Shown here: piece after piece, positions 18,311 through 26,869 of the stretch
Layout of the letters: each line of letters begins with the position of its first letter
Position numbering within the stretch: position 1 is the first letter of the stretch
Assembly (NCBI RefSeq): GCF_003149045.1
Contig: NZ_QGDU01000035.1
Span: 1-32,946, forward strand
Source of the DNA: Fibrobacter sp. UWR4
GTDB lineage: Bacteria; Fibrobacterota; Fibrobacteria; Fibrobacterales; Fibrobacteraceae
Direction of reading: 5' to 3'
Length of the DNA stretch: 32,946 bases
Program-made: the position numbers and the translations under genes
The notes under the pieces: model-generated
What the model saw: the letters and a program-made list of their open reading frames with translations, nothing else
What the model was told of the DNA's origin: nothing
The model's database searches: none

Positions 18311-18330
18311 CTCTTACAGACTGTACAGAA

Positions 18331-18360
18331 AAGCCGTACCATTCGTGGTACGGCTTTTTT
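18331..18360 (+). terminator. Intrinsic terminator after the transglutaminase lipoprotein
   Basis: GCCGTACCA / TGGTACGGC stem closed by a TTCG tetraloop and followed by T6. The last T of the tract and the following G form the possible -33 box of hisS. Confidence 0.93.
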
Positions 18361-18388
18361 GCATGACAAGCTTTTTTTTCTAAATTTC
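18357..18388 (+). promoter_or_regulatory. Bacteroidetes-like promoter of the hisS operon
   Basis: TTTTG (18357-18361) and TAAATTTC (18381-18388) are 19 bp apart, the spacing typical of the TTTG / TAnnTTTG promoter type. The -7 element ends 8 nt before the hisS ATG, with no Shine-Dalgarno sequence between. Confidence 0.6.
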
Positions 18389-18396
18389 GCGCCACT

Positions 18397-19674
18397 ATGA
18401 GTATTGCAATTCCCCAGCTGCCGAAAGGCACACGCGATTTTTATCCTGAAGCACAGCGCATTCAGAACTATATCTTTGACACTTGGCGTAAAACCGCCGA
18501 AGAATTTGCCTACGAAGAATACGAAGGCCCCATGTTCGAACATCTGGAGCTGTACACCGGCAAATCCGGCGAGGAAATCGTAAGCCAACTTTACAACTTT
18601 GTGGACAAGGGCGACCGCGAAATCGCCCTCCGCCCCGAAATGACCCCGACGCTCGCCCGCTTGGTGATCCAGAAGGCTCGTGAACTGAAGAAACCCTTCA
18701 AGTGGTTCTCCATGCCTCGCCTGTTCCGTTACGAAAAGGCTCAAAAGGGTCGTCTCCGCGAATTCTTCCAGCTGAATATGGACATTATCGGTACCGAAAG
18801 CATCTACGCCGAAGCCGATTTGATGGCATCTATCGCCACTATGCTCCGTAAGTTCGGCCTCGAAGACACTGATTTTGCTATTGGCGTTAGCTCCCGTAAG
18901 CTTCTGGCCACCTACCTTGAGGAAATCGGCGCACCGAACCCGGTTCTCGTTTACCCTGTTCTGGACCGCCGCCTGAAAATTGGTCCCGAAGCATTTGCAA
19001 AGGCTCTTGCCGACGCAGGCCTTACCGACGAACAGGTTGCAAAACTGGACGCATTCATGAGCTGCAAGTCCATTGAAGAAGTCCAGGCTGCAGTCAAGAG
19101 CGAAGCCGCTACCGCAGCACTTGCTGAAATTCAGGATTTGTTCGCCACTTTGGAAGCAGCAGGCTTTGGCAAGTGCGTGAACCTGGATTTGAGCATCGTC
19201 CGTGGTCTCGCCTACTATACCGGCATCGTTTTCGAAGTGTTCGACAAGGGTAAGTCCATGCGCGCTATCGCAGGTGGTGGCCGTTACGACAGCCTTACTG
19301 AAAAGCTGGGCGGCGACCGCATTCCGGGCGTAGGCTTCGGTATGGGCGACGTGGTGCTTGCTGACCTGCTCCGTGAACACGGCAAGCTTCCCGACCCCAA
19401 GCAAAGTGTTGACTTCTACATCGCAAGCTTTACAAACGACATGAAGAAGGTCTTCGAAACTGCACAGACCTTCCGCGCAAGTGGTAATTCCGTTTCCCAC
19501 CCGCTGGCATCCATGAAGATGGGCAAGCAGCTGGACCAGGCAAACTACCAGGGCGCAAAGATCGTTGTATACGTTGATGGCGACAAGGCTGCCGCAGGTG
19601 AGTTCGAATACAAGGACCTCCGCGACGGTACCATGCACGTCGGTAACGTAGAAGCAATCAAGGCAGCCCTCTAA
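18397..19674 (+). CDS. hisS: Histidyl-tRNA synthetase
   Basis: A 425-residue class II aminoacyl-tRNA synthetase that charges tRNA-His. Motif 1 lies in the N-terminal 80 residues, and motif 2 is FRYEKAQKGRLREFFQLN near 110-128. The histidine-specific stretch RGLAYYTG near 268 and the motif 3 region AGGGRYDSL near 290 are all present. The C-terminal 90 residues form the anticodon-binding domain. Length is usual. It is the first gene of a run of four: the next ATG lies 7 nt beyond its stop, so expression of the two SGNH proteins and the acyltransferase probably depends on this promoter. Confidence 0.96.
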   Translation: MSIAIPQLPKGTRDFYPEAQRIQNYIFDTWRKTAEEFAYEEYEGPMFEHLELYTGKSGEEIVSQLYNFVDKGDREIALRPEMTPTLARLVIQKARELKKPFKWFSMPRLFRYEKAQKGRLREFFQLNMDIIGTESIYAEADLMASIATMLRKFGLEDTDFAIGVSSRKLLATYLEEIGAPNPVLVYPVLDRRLKIGPEAFAKALADAGLTDEQVAKLDAFMSCKSIEEVQAAVKSEAATAALAEIQDLFATLEAAGFGKCVNLDLSIVRGLAYYTGIVFEVFDKGKSMRAIAGGGRYDSLTEKLGGDRIPGVGFGMGDVVLADLLREHGKLPDPKQSVDFYIASFTNDMKKVFETAQTFRASGNSVSHPLASMKMGKQLDQANYQGAKIVVYVDGDKAAAGEFEYKDLRDGTMHVGNVEAIKAAL

Positions 19675-19681
19675 GGATTCC

Positions 19682-21298
19682 ATGACCCCGTTAAAAACTC
19701 TTCTTAGTATTCTTAGCCTTTTCGTAGTCCTTGGCCTTATGGCCATCGTCTACCCCGAAAAAGGTATTTCTGTTGGCGACTTTACACTTCGATTCCCGGC
19801 ACTTACGGATATTTTCGTGAAGGATGACGGACAGGCTAGCGATTCCTCTGAAGTCGCCCAGGCTGACCCGGAAGCAGTCCTCAAGGAAATGCTGGAAGCA
19901 ACCCGCCAGAAGGAATTCGCAGAATTCTCCGACTCCCTGAATTTCTATGAAGAGTTTTTCCAGAAGGGTCGTACCAGGTTTGACCTGCCTAACAACGACC
20001 CCACCTGGTTTGACCGCTTTTTCCTGCACTTGGAACTTGCAGAGATGGATAGCACCGTTGTTCACATCGTGCATTATGGCGACTCCCAGCTGGAAGAAGA
20101 CCGCATTTCCTCCACCATTCGTGAAGACCTGCAGTCTAAGTTCGGCGGCAACGGCCCCGGCCTCCTGCCTCCCATCCTGAATACTCCGTCCATGAACACT
20201 TCCTACTGGAACAGTGGCGACCTGAAACGTTTCATGGTATATGCAACAGCGGACGACATGGCAACCCATAACCGTTACGGCATTCTAGCCCAGATGGCGG
20301 AACTGAACGGCAATGCTGTGATCGGCCTGAAGAAGCGTGTTGAACGTAAGGACAAGTTCCCCCACGTAGGTGGTTATGCCACCATTAAGGTTCTGGCTGG
20401 CAAGCGCGGCAACCTCAAGCTTAAGCTTACGTACGAAAGTTCCTATCAGGATTCTGTAGGTGTTAACGAAGACGGTACCGTAAAATACAAGAAGAAGACA
20501 AAGACTGTAGACGCAGGTGCACCCCAGGTCGAAAAGATGAACAAGCTGGCGGTGTACACCTGGAAACTTGCAGATACCACCTCCAGTGCCAAGATTAATC
20601 TCAGTGGCAACACGGACATTTACGCCATCGCTGCAGATGGTAAGTACGGCGTAGCTGTGGACAACGTGGCAATGCGTGGAAGTTCCGGCACCATGTTCCA
20701 CAAGATCGACGCCGAGCTCCTTGCGGAATCCTATAGGGCGATGAACGCCCGTCTGATTATTATGGAATACGGCGGAAATCTTGTTCCCGGCACTAGTTCC
20801 AAGAACATCGACTGGACCAAGAAGATCATTACGAAGCAGATCAAGACCATCCAGGAAGCAAACCCCAACGCAGACATTCTATTCATCGGTCCTGCAGACA
20901 TGGCAAAGCAGGTGGATGGTAAGTGGCAGACCTATCCGGCTCTGAACATGACCATCAAGGCTCTTCGCGAAGTTGCTCTTGAAAACGGTCTGGCATACTG
21001 GGATATGCACCGAGTCATGGGCGGAAATGGTTCCATCATGAAATGGGTTAAGAAGGAACCTCCTCTGGGCTTTACGGACCACGTTCACTTCACTCGTCGC
21101 GGTGCTGCCTACATGGGCGACCTGTTTAGCGAAGCTTTGAAGATGCATTACGATTACTTCAAGTTCCGCGACAGGCACGACATTAGCGACGCCAAGCTGA
21201 AGGAAATCCACGAATTTAAGAACGCCAAGACTAAGGACGCTGCAGCGGAAGCAGCCCCGAAGCAAAATTCTAAAAAAGCCCCGGAGACTAAGAAATGA
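19682..21298 (+). CDS. Membrane-anchored SGNH/GDSL-type protein, putative O-acyltransfer partner
   Basis: A 538-residue protein with an uncleaved N-terminal anchor (residues 5-22, LLSILSLFVVLGLMAIV) and a periplasmic body. The SGNH block I is HYGDSQLEEDR with Asp134 and Ser135. A later IIMEYGGN block offers the Asn, and DHVHF near 466-469 supplies the Asp-x-x-His pair. The catalytic set therefore looks complete, as expected for an acetylesterase or an AlgX/PatB-like transferase. A large insertion (about 165-340) lies between block I and the later motifs. The tail (after 510) is Lys/Ala-rich and disordered. It is 7 nt after hisS, and its stop overlaps the start of the next gene (ATGA). The role in O-acylation is inferred from the adjacent MBOAT gene. 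Confidence 0.78.
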   Translation: MTPLKTLLSILSLFVVLGLMAIVYPEKGISVGDFTLRFPALTDIFVKDDGQASDSSEVAQADPEAVLKEMLEATRQKEFAEFSDSLNFYEEFFQKGRTRFDLPNNDPTWFDRFFLHLELAEMDSTVVHIVHYGDSQLEEDRISSTIREDLQSKFGGNGPGLLPPILNTPSMNTSYWNSGDLKRFMVYATADDMATHNRYGILAQMAELNGNAVIGLKKRVERKDKFPHVGGYATIKVLAGKRGNLKLKLTYESSYQDSVGVNEDGTVKYKKKTKTVDAGAPQVEKMNKLAVYTWKLADTTSSAKINLSGNTDIYAIAADGKYGVAVDNVAMRGSSGTMFHKIDAELLAESYRAMNARLIIMEYGGNLVPGTSSKNIDWTKKIITKQIKTIQEANPNADILFIGPADMAKQVDGKWQTYPALNMTIKALREVALENGLAYWDMHRVMGGNGSIMKWVKKEPPLGFTDHVHFTRRGAAYMGDLFSEALKMHYDYFKFRDRHDISDAKLKEIHEFKNAKTKDAAAEAAPKQNSKKAPETKK

Positions 21299-23007
21299 GA
21301 TTTGTAGCCGCCCTGTTGCTTCTATTGTCGGTTATGGTCTGTGCTCGCCCCACGGACAAGCCGGGCGCCTATTCATCCAACGCAGAGAAGTACGATTTCA
21401 TCGACACCTCCCTCAACATCATCCAGTTTCCGAAAGGTGATGCAAAGTTCCAGCCTTTATTCAACAAGCTGGATACGCTTGTATTTGAAAATCGTGGTCA
21501 GGTGAAAATTCTCCACATCGGAGGATCACACCTTCAAGCGGACGTCATTTCCGGACGAATCCGTGAGCATTTCGTAAAGGAATATCCGGGTGCATCTGCA
21601 GGCCGCGGCTTTATCTTCCCCTACTCCGCAGCAAGAACCAATACGCCATCCAGTTATGCCTCCAAGTACCAGGGTATCTGGGACAGAAGCATGAACATCA
21701 TGCGTGAAGTGACAAAGCCTCTCGGACTTCTGGGTATCGCCGTAAGCACAAGCGACCCTCGTGCAGAAATCACCTTGCTGTTGAACAAGTATAACGCAAC
21801 ACCCATCTGGAACGAATCCAGCATCCGCCTGTTCGGTTACAGCGACAGCAACAACGTGGTACCCGTACTGAAAGTGGATTCCATGGAAATTATGGGCATC
21901 CAGGATACCGCAAGCGGAAGCTTCGTATTCACGCCACCCCATCCCATTGACACCATCCAGATCGCTTTCCGCTGGACTGACACAACTTATCAGAGTTCCA
22001 TGACCCAGTTCGTGACGGACTCCCTCATTCAGGATTCCATCACCCGCGTCCAGGATTCCCTCCAGCACATTCAGGATTCCATTGCAGCCTTGAATCCCAA
22101 GGCAAAGTCATCTTCCAGCGCAAAGAGTTCCTCCTCTTCGGCAACTGCCTTAGGTGTTGCCAAGACAGACATTCTGTTGGACAATTCCGGAATCGCCCTG
22201 GATTCCATGTTTGAAGGAGAATGCGACGTGCTGGATACCGCATGTCTCGCCCTGGAAGAACGTAGAAGTCTAGACGAAGCAAAGCAGATTACTGATACTT
22301 TGGCAAGCGACTCCAACAAGGTTCGCGTCCGTCCACGCTTTACTCTTACCGGCATCCTGACAGAGACGAACGCCCCGGGCATTTCCTACTCCAACGTGGG
22401 TATTAACGGAGCTCGCGTTCCCAGCTATTTTGAAGAAATCTGCCCTCAGTTCGAGAATGAACTGAAGTTCTTCAAGCCGGACCTGGTCATTTTCGCCATT
22501 GGCATTAACGATGCCAACGTGGAAAAATTTGACGCAGACGGGTTCCGCAAGAATTACGAACAGCTCATTGCGAGAATCCAGAAGGTAAGCCCCAAAACAG
22601 CATTTATCTTCGAGACCAACAACGACATGTACCGCAAGGTAAAGCGTCGTTACGTCCAGCACCCTGTCGGAGAAACTGCCCGCAAGGCATTCTTCCAGTT
22701 GGCCGAAAAATACGGTGCAGGCGTATGGGACAAGTTCTCCCTCATGGGTGGCCTAGGATCTATGGCCCAGTGGGAAAAGGCAAACCTGGCAAAGAAGGAC
22801 AAGGTACACTTCAACCTGAATGGCTATCACCTTCTAGGAGACCTGTTCTTCAAGGCATTCGTCAGCGCCTATCAGGAACACATTGCAGCCCTGCCTGCGC
22901 TTGAGCCTGTTGCTCCCGCTGCAGACACGACCCAGGCAAAACCCGCTGCGGCAACACCAGCAAAAGCAGCAACAGCTGCCCCGGCAGCTGCACCCGCCAA
23001 GAAATAG
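21295..23007 (+). CDS. Exported SGNH/GDSL-like protein with GGSH block I
   Basis: A 570-residue exported protein. Residues 1-17 form a signal peptide (FVAALLLLLSVMVCA). SGNH block I reads HIGGSHLQAD (Ser78), so Asp of the usual GDS is Gly here. Block III is IGINDAN (Asn405), and DKVHFN gives Asp502 and His505, so the Ser-Asn-Asp/His set is otherwise conserved. A Ser/Lys/Ala linker with QDS repeats (about 240-285) interrupts the domain. The last 45 residues are Ala/Pro-rich and disordered. The ATG overlaps the stop of the preceding gene. It is likely a second periplasmic partner of the MBOAT protein; the distinct block I suggests a different substrate or step from the first. Confidence 0.75.
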   Translation: MRFVAALLLLLSVMVCARPTDKPGAYSSNAEKYDFIDTSLNIIQFPKGDAKFQPLFNKLDTLVFENRGQVKILHIGGSHLQADVISGRIREHFVKEYPGASAGRGFIFPYSAARTNTPSSYASKYQGIWDRSMNIMREVTKPLGLLGIAVSTSDPRAEITLLLNKYNATPIWNESSIRLFGYSDSNNVVPVLKVDSMEIMGIQDTASGSFVFTPPHPIDTIQIAFRWTDTTYQSSMTQFVTDSLIQDSITRVQDSLQHIQDSIAALNPKAKSSSSAKSSSSSATALGVAKTDILLDNSGIALDSMFEGECDVLDTACLALEERRSLDEAKQITDTLASDSNKVRVRPRFTLTGILTETNAPGISYSNVGINGARVPSYFEEICPQFENELKFFKPDLVIFAIGINDANVEKFDADGFRKNYEQLIARIQKVSPKTAFIFETNNDMYRKVKRRYVQHPVGETARKAFFQLAEKYGAGVWDKFSLMGGLGSMAQWEKANLAKKDKVHFNLNGYHLLGDLFFKAFVSAYQEHIAALPALEPVAPAADTTQAKPAAATPAKAATAAPAAAPAKK

Positions 23008-23032
23008 TTTAACGCTCTACTGATAGATTATT

Positions 23033-24880
23033 ATGGATTACATCCTCCCCTTCCTCACTAGAACTTTTGCTTTTGACCCCAATAGTCCCCTGCTATTCAC
23101 GCAGTTCTATTTCTGGGGCTTCTTCGCTGTCGTATTCGCAGTCCTGACTTTGGTACACAACAAGATCCTGATGCGCAATACGTTCCTGTTTGCCACCAGT
23201 ATGTTCTTCTACTATAAGACCAGCGGAAGCTATGTCTGCATCCTGGCATTCTGCGTGGTCGCCAACTTCTTCATCGGAAAGTTCATCGAGAATACCGACG
23301 AAAAATGGAAAAAGAAAGCATGGATGATTCTCTCGGTCATTATTGACCTTTTGGTTCTGTGCTACTACAAGTACGCCTACTTCTTCCTGGATGTGCTTTA
23401 CGATATCTTCGGCGTAGAACTTCATGTCTACAATTTCTTTGCAGCCGCCAGCAACGCCATGTTCGGCACCAATTCCCTGGTGGACCGCATCGTCCTGCCG
23501 GTAGGTATTTCCTTCTTTACCTTCCAGGCAATGAGTTACTGCATCGACATCTACCGCGGTAAGATCAAGGCCGTTACAAACATCCTGGATTTCGGTTTCT
23601 ACCTCACGTTCTTCCCCCAGCTGGTGGCAGGTCCCATTGTTAGAGCAGACAAGTTCGTTCCCCAGCTCTATAAGAAGTTCTTCCTCCCCCGCAGGACTTT
23701 CGGCATGGCTGTATTCTGGATTCTGAACGGTCTTGCCAAGAAAATCATTCTTTCCGACTACCTGTCCACCAACTTCGTGGACCGAGTATTCGATACCCCC
23801 CTTCTGTTCACGGGCTTTGAAAACCTGATTGCCCTGTTTGCCTATTCCCTTCAGGTCTATGCCGACTTCTCCGGTTATACGGACATTGCAATCGGCGTCG
23901 CCCTCCTGATGGGTTTCCGTCTTCCCCAGAACTTCAACAGTCCTTACAAGGCGTTGTCTCCTACGGAATTCTGGCGTCGCTGGCATATCAGTCTTTCCAG
24001 CTGGCTCCGCGATTACGTTTATATCCCCCTGGGCGGTAACAGAGGCGCAAGTGTCGGCACCTATTTCTGGATTGGTTTCATCAGCCTCGTAGCCATCATC
24101 CTTTCCGGTAGCGGCTGGGTAGGCCTTGCCATCGGCCTGTTCCTCCTTTATATTGCCCTATTCGCCTACTTCAAACCCGAATCCCGCAAATTCATCACCA
24201 CCAATATGAACGCCATGTCTACCCAGATTATCGGTGGTTGGTGGCACGGTGCCAGCTGGAACTTCATCATCTGGGGCGGTCTGAATGGTTTTGGCCAGGT
24301 ATTCAACAAGTTCTGGGTGAAACGCGGTATTACGTTCCGCGCCTCCGTTTCCTTCGTCCTGTTTGCCGTAAGCGCAATCGTCTTCAAGAATGGCGGCTAC
24401 CCTATTTTCGCAATTACCGCAGTCTGGTTCGGTGTTCTGTTCTTCGGCATTTATGCAGTTATGATTTTCCGCTTGTTCAGCGACAAGACCTACCACTGGC
24501 TCTACACCTCCTGGAACGTGACCTTGACATTCGTCTTCATCACCTTCACCCGCCTATTCTTCCGCGCAGGTTCTAATTTGGACCCGGCCGAAGCAAATGA
24601 AGTCGCCTGGAATACAGCCAAGAACATGGTCCAGCAGATGGGAACCGCCTGGCAGCTGGATACAATCCCCACCATCGCATGGGCTCATATCAACATCATC
24701 CTGGTGTTTATTGCAGGTATGCTGATCCACTGGATTCCAAAGAAGGTCAAAAGTCGTTACCGCATCACCTTTGCAAGCCTTCCCATACCCGCAATGGTAG
24801 CTGCAACAGCGGCAATTATCTTCGTAATTTACCAGTTCATGAGTGCCGATTCCCAGCCGTTCATTTACTTCCAGTTCTAG
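23033..24880 (+). CDS. AlgI-like MBOAT family O-acyltransferase
   Basis: A 615-residue multi-pass inner-membrane protein. The conserved MBOAT stretch begins at ADFSGYTDIAIG and runs through SPTEFWRRWHISLSSWLRDY near residues 308-327. The invariant catalytic His is in GGWWHGASWNF near 403. AlgI and PatA relatives move acetyl groups from the cytosol to a periplasmic acceptor or partner. It is 25 nt after the second SGNH gene and is the last gene of the hisS unit before a terminator. It is longer than typical AlgI (about 520), with added membrane segments around 340-385 and at the C-terminus. The target polymer is not identified in this window. Confidence 0.9.
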   Translation: MDYILPFLTRTFAFDPNSPLLFTQFYFWGFFAVVFAVLTLVHNKILMRNTFLFATSMFFYYKTSGSYVCILAFCVVANFFIGKFIENTDEKWKKKAWMILSVIIDLLVLCYYKYAYFFLDVLYDIFGVELHVYNFFAAASNAMFGTNSLVDRIVLPVGISFFTFQAMSYCIDIYRGKIKAVTNILDFGFYLTFFPQLVAGPIVRADKFVPQLYKKFFLPRRTFGMAVFWILNGLAKKIILSDYLSTNFVDRVFDTPLLFTGFENLIALFAYSLQVYADFSGYTDIAIGVALLMGFRLPQNFNSPYKALSPTEFWRRWHISLSSWLRDYVYIPLGGNRGASVGTYFWIGFISLVAIILSGSGWVGLAIGLFLLYIALFAYFKPESRKFITTNMNAMSTQIIGGWWHGASWNFIIWGGLNGFGQVFNKFWVKRGITFRASVSFVLFAVSAIVFKNGGYPIFAITAVWFGVLFFGIYAVMIFRLFSDKTYHWLYTSWNVTLTFVFITFTRLFFRAGSNLDPAEANEVAWNTAKNMVQQMGTAWQLDTIPTIAWAHINIILVFIAGMLIHWIPKKVKSRYRITFASLPIPAMVAATAAIIFVIYQFMSADSQPFIYFQF

Positions 24881-24920
24881 TTATCCGCTAATCTAGCGTA
24901 AAATTCGAAAAAAAAGCATT

Positions 24921-24948
24921 AAACGTCCCTTTTAGCGGGGACGTTTTT
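24921..24948 (+). terminator. Intrinsic terminator after the MBOAT gene
   Basis: AAACGTCCC / GGGACGTTT stem with an 8-nt loop, followed by T5. It ends the hisS-SGNH-SGNH-MBOAT unit. Confidence 0.9.
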
Positions 24949-25001
24949 CCTATTTGTAAAAAGTTTATGTAGTTTTTTTGTAAGAAAATTCCGCAGGTTC
25001 T

Positions 25002-26849
25002 ATGGATATACAATTTCAAACTTGTAGCCTGATCATCATCGTACTGATACTTGTGATACAGACAACTCACAAGCGTCTTATGTTGCGCAGTGAACGTATC
25101 TTCCAAAGAGCCCTAATCCTTACAACAATCATGTTGGTTCTGGATATATCCACATCATTATGCATCACCCATATTGATGATATTCCAGGATGGTTGTCAA
25201 AATCCGTTTGCACGGCCTTTGAGATAACCCTCATATGGTGTTCCGGTATTGTGCTCGTATACCTAATGGCGGACATCATCGACAAAAAAAGATACATCCT
25301 GCTCAACAAGTTTGTCCTCTTAACGATCCTTATAGAATCCCTAACCACTATGGCCCTGCCCATGGATTTCAATCCGGCAGGATTCGCCGAGGGTCCCGCC
25401 ATCCAGGCAGGATACGGCTGGTTTGTTTTTAACTTTATCGTCACGTTAGTATTCCTCGTTAAGAATCACAATAAGATCAGCAGGCGCAGGCGCTTCGGGA
25501 TCGTTCTGTGGATTGGCATCTGGTTAATCCTTACCATGACAGAAATGCTATACCCTCAGTGGCCCCTTATTAGCCTGGCCATTACCTTGGGAATTCTACT
25601 TCTGTTCGGCCTTCTGGAAAAGCCTGAATCCAAATTGGAAAAGCAGTATGGATGTTTCAACTACTTTGCCTTGATCAGTTTCCTCGAAGAAATGGTGGAA
25701 AACCAAACACCCATTTCCATAATTACAGTTTCACTCAAGACAGAAGGAGTCCTGTCAGGCAAGAATCTTTACGAAGCCGGCAGGCAAGTCCTGGATGTTC
25801 TGGAAAGGCACGGCGACGTATGGATTTTCAGAGGGATCAATCAGGACTTTATCAGCGTCTCAAAAAAAAGAGAGGCCATTGAAGAGGTATCCGCAGATCT
25901 AGAAAGGGAAGCGAAGCAATTCCCTAAGAAAGCCCGTTACGCACGTATCATACGCAGCTACGAAAACACAACCTTCTCTTCGGCAAACGAGATCCTCCAG
26001 TTCCTGAATTACCTCAAGAAACGAGACAATGAACAAACTCGGATCTTTGACGCTACAGCAGAGCTCATCCAATCCTTCCATAACAAGGAGATGATTAAGA
26101 TCGAACTGCGAAACGCCTTGATCGAGAATCGCCTAGAAGCTTTTTTCCAGCCCATCTATTCCGTTCACGAAAAGCGTATTACTTCCTGCGAAGCATTGGC
26201 CCGAATCCGAAAGAAAGATGGCGAACTTCTCATGCCCAGCGAATTCATTCCCATCGCAGAGGAAAACGGTAGTATTCTTGAATTGGGATATAAGATCTTT
26301 AAACAGACCTGCGATTTCCTCTCCCATAATGAAAACCTCGTGAATTATGTAGAAGTAAATCTTTCCGTGGTTCAATGCGAGGATGAAGGGCTGGCAGAAA
26401 AGTTGATTGAAATTATGGAGGAATACAATATTCCACCAAAGAAGATTAATCTTGAAATTACGGAAACAGCCTCCATCGTAACCAAGCAGAAACTGCTCAA
26501 GAATATGCAGATCTTGCTGGATTACGGCGTTACCTTCTCCCTGGACGACTTCGGCAAGGGCGAATCCAATTTGATGTACGTAGTGGAAATGCCCATTTCT
26601 ATCGTGAAACTTGATTTCGACATGAGCAAGTCCTACTTCAAGAACCAGAAGGCAAAGTACGTCGTAAATGCAGTGGAAAACATGTCCCACGGTCTAAACC
26701 TGAAGCTCGTGGCAGAAGGTATCGAAAGCGAAGATGAACTGAACGCGATGATAAGGCAGAATATTGACTATATCCAGGGTTATTACGTATCTAAGCCTCT
26801 TCCCAGACAAGAGTTCATCGACTTCGTCCAGAATTATAACAAGAGCTAG
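25002..26849 (+). CDS. 7TM protein with degenerate GGDEF and EAL c-di-GMP phosphodiesterase domain
   Basis: A 615-residue inner-membrane signalling protein. Seven hydrophobic segments occupy residues 5-205. A GGDEF-like region (about 210-345) lacks a recognisable GGDEF motif, so it is probably a regulatory relic. The EAL domain (about 362-612) keeps the catalytic landmarks: EALAR near 396, VNLSV, LEITETA, DDFGKGESN, KLDFDMSK, LVAEGIES and QGYYVSKPL. Hydrolysis of c-di-GMP to pGpG is therefore expected. Its start has a modest AGG 5 nt upstream. It stands alone after a terminator. Together with the GGDEF protein at 9424-10942 it gives this region both a likely maker and a likely breaker of c-di-GMP. 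Confidence 0.88.
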   Translation: MDIQFQTCSLIIIVLILVIQTTHKRLMLRSERIFQRALILTTIMLVLDISTSLCITHIDDIPGWLSKSVCTAFEITLIWCSGIVLVYLMADIIDKKRYILLNKFVLLTILIESLTTMALPMDFNPAGFAEGPAIQAGYGWFVFNFIVTLVFLVKNHNKISRRRRFGIVLWIGIWLILTMTEMLYPQWPLISLAITLGILLLFGLLEKPESKLEKQYGCFNYFALISFLEEMVENQTPISIITVSLKTEGVLSGKNLYEAGRQVLDVLERHGDVWIFRGINQDFISVSKKREAIEEVSADLEREAKQFPKKARYARIIRSYENTTFSSANEILQFLNYLKKRDNEQTRIFDATAELIQSFHNKEMIKIELRNALIENRLEAFFQPIYSVHEKRITSCEALARIRKKDGELLMPSEFIPIAEENGSILELGYKIFKQTCDFLSHNENLVNYVEVNLSVVQCEDEGLAEKLIEIMEEYNIPPKKINLEITETASIVTKQKLLKNMQILLDYGVTFSLDDFGKGESNLMYVVEMPISIVKLDFDMSKSYFKNQKAKYVVNAVENMSHGLNLKLVAEGIESEDELNAMIRQNIDYIQGYYVSKPLPRQEFIDFVQNYNKS

Positions 26850-26856
26850 ATTTATC

Positions 26857-26864
26857 TATCTTTG
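26857..26864 (+). promoter_or_regulatory. TATCTTTG promoter element of the methyltransferase gene
   Basis: TATCTTTG is an exact TAnnTTTG match that ends 5 nt before ATG 26870. It supports this ATG over the in-frame GTG at 26864, which lies within the element itself. Confidence 0.5.
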
Positions 26865-26869
26865 TGAAC

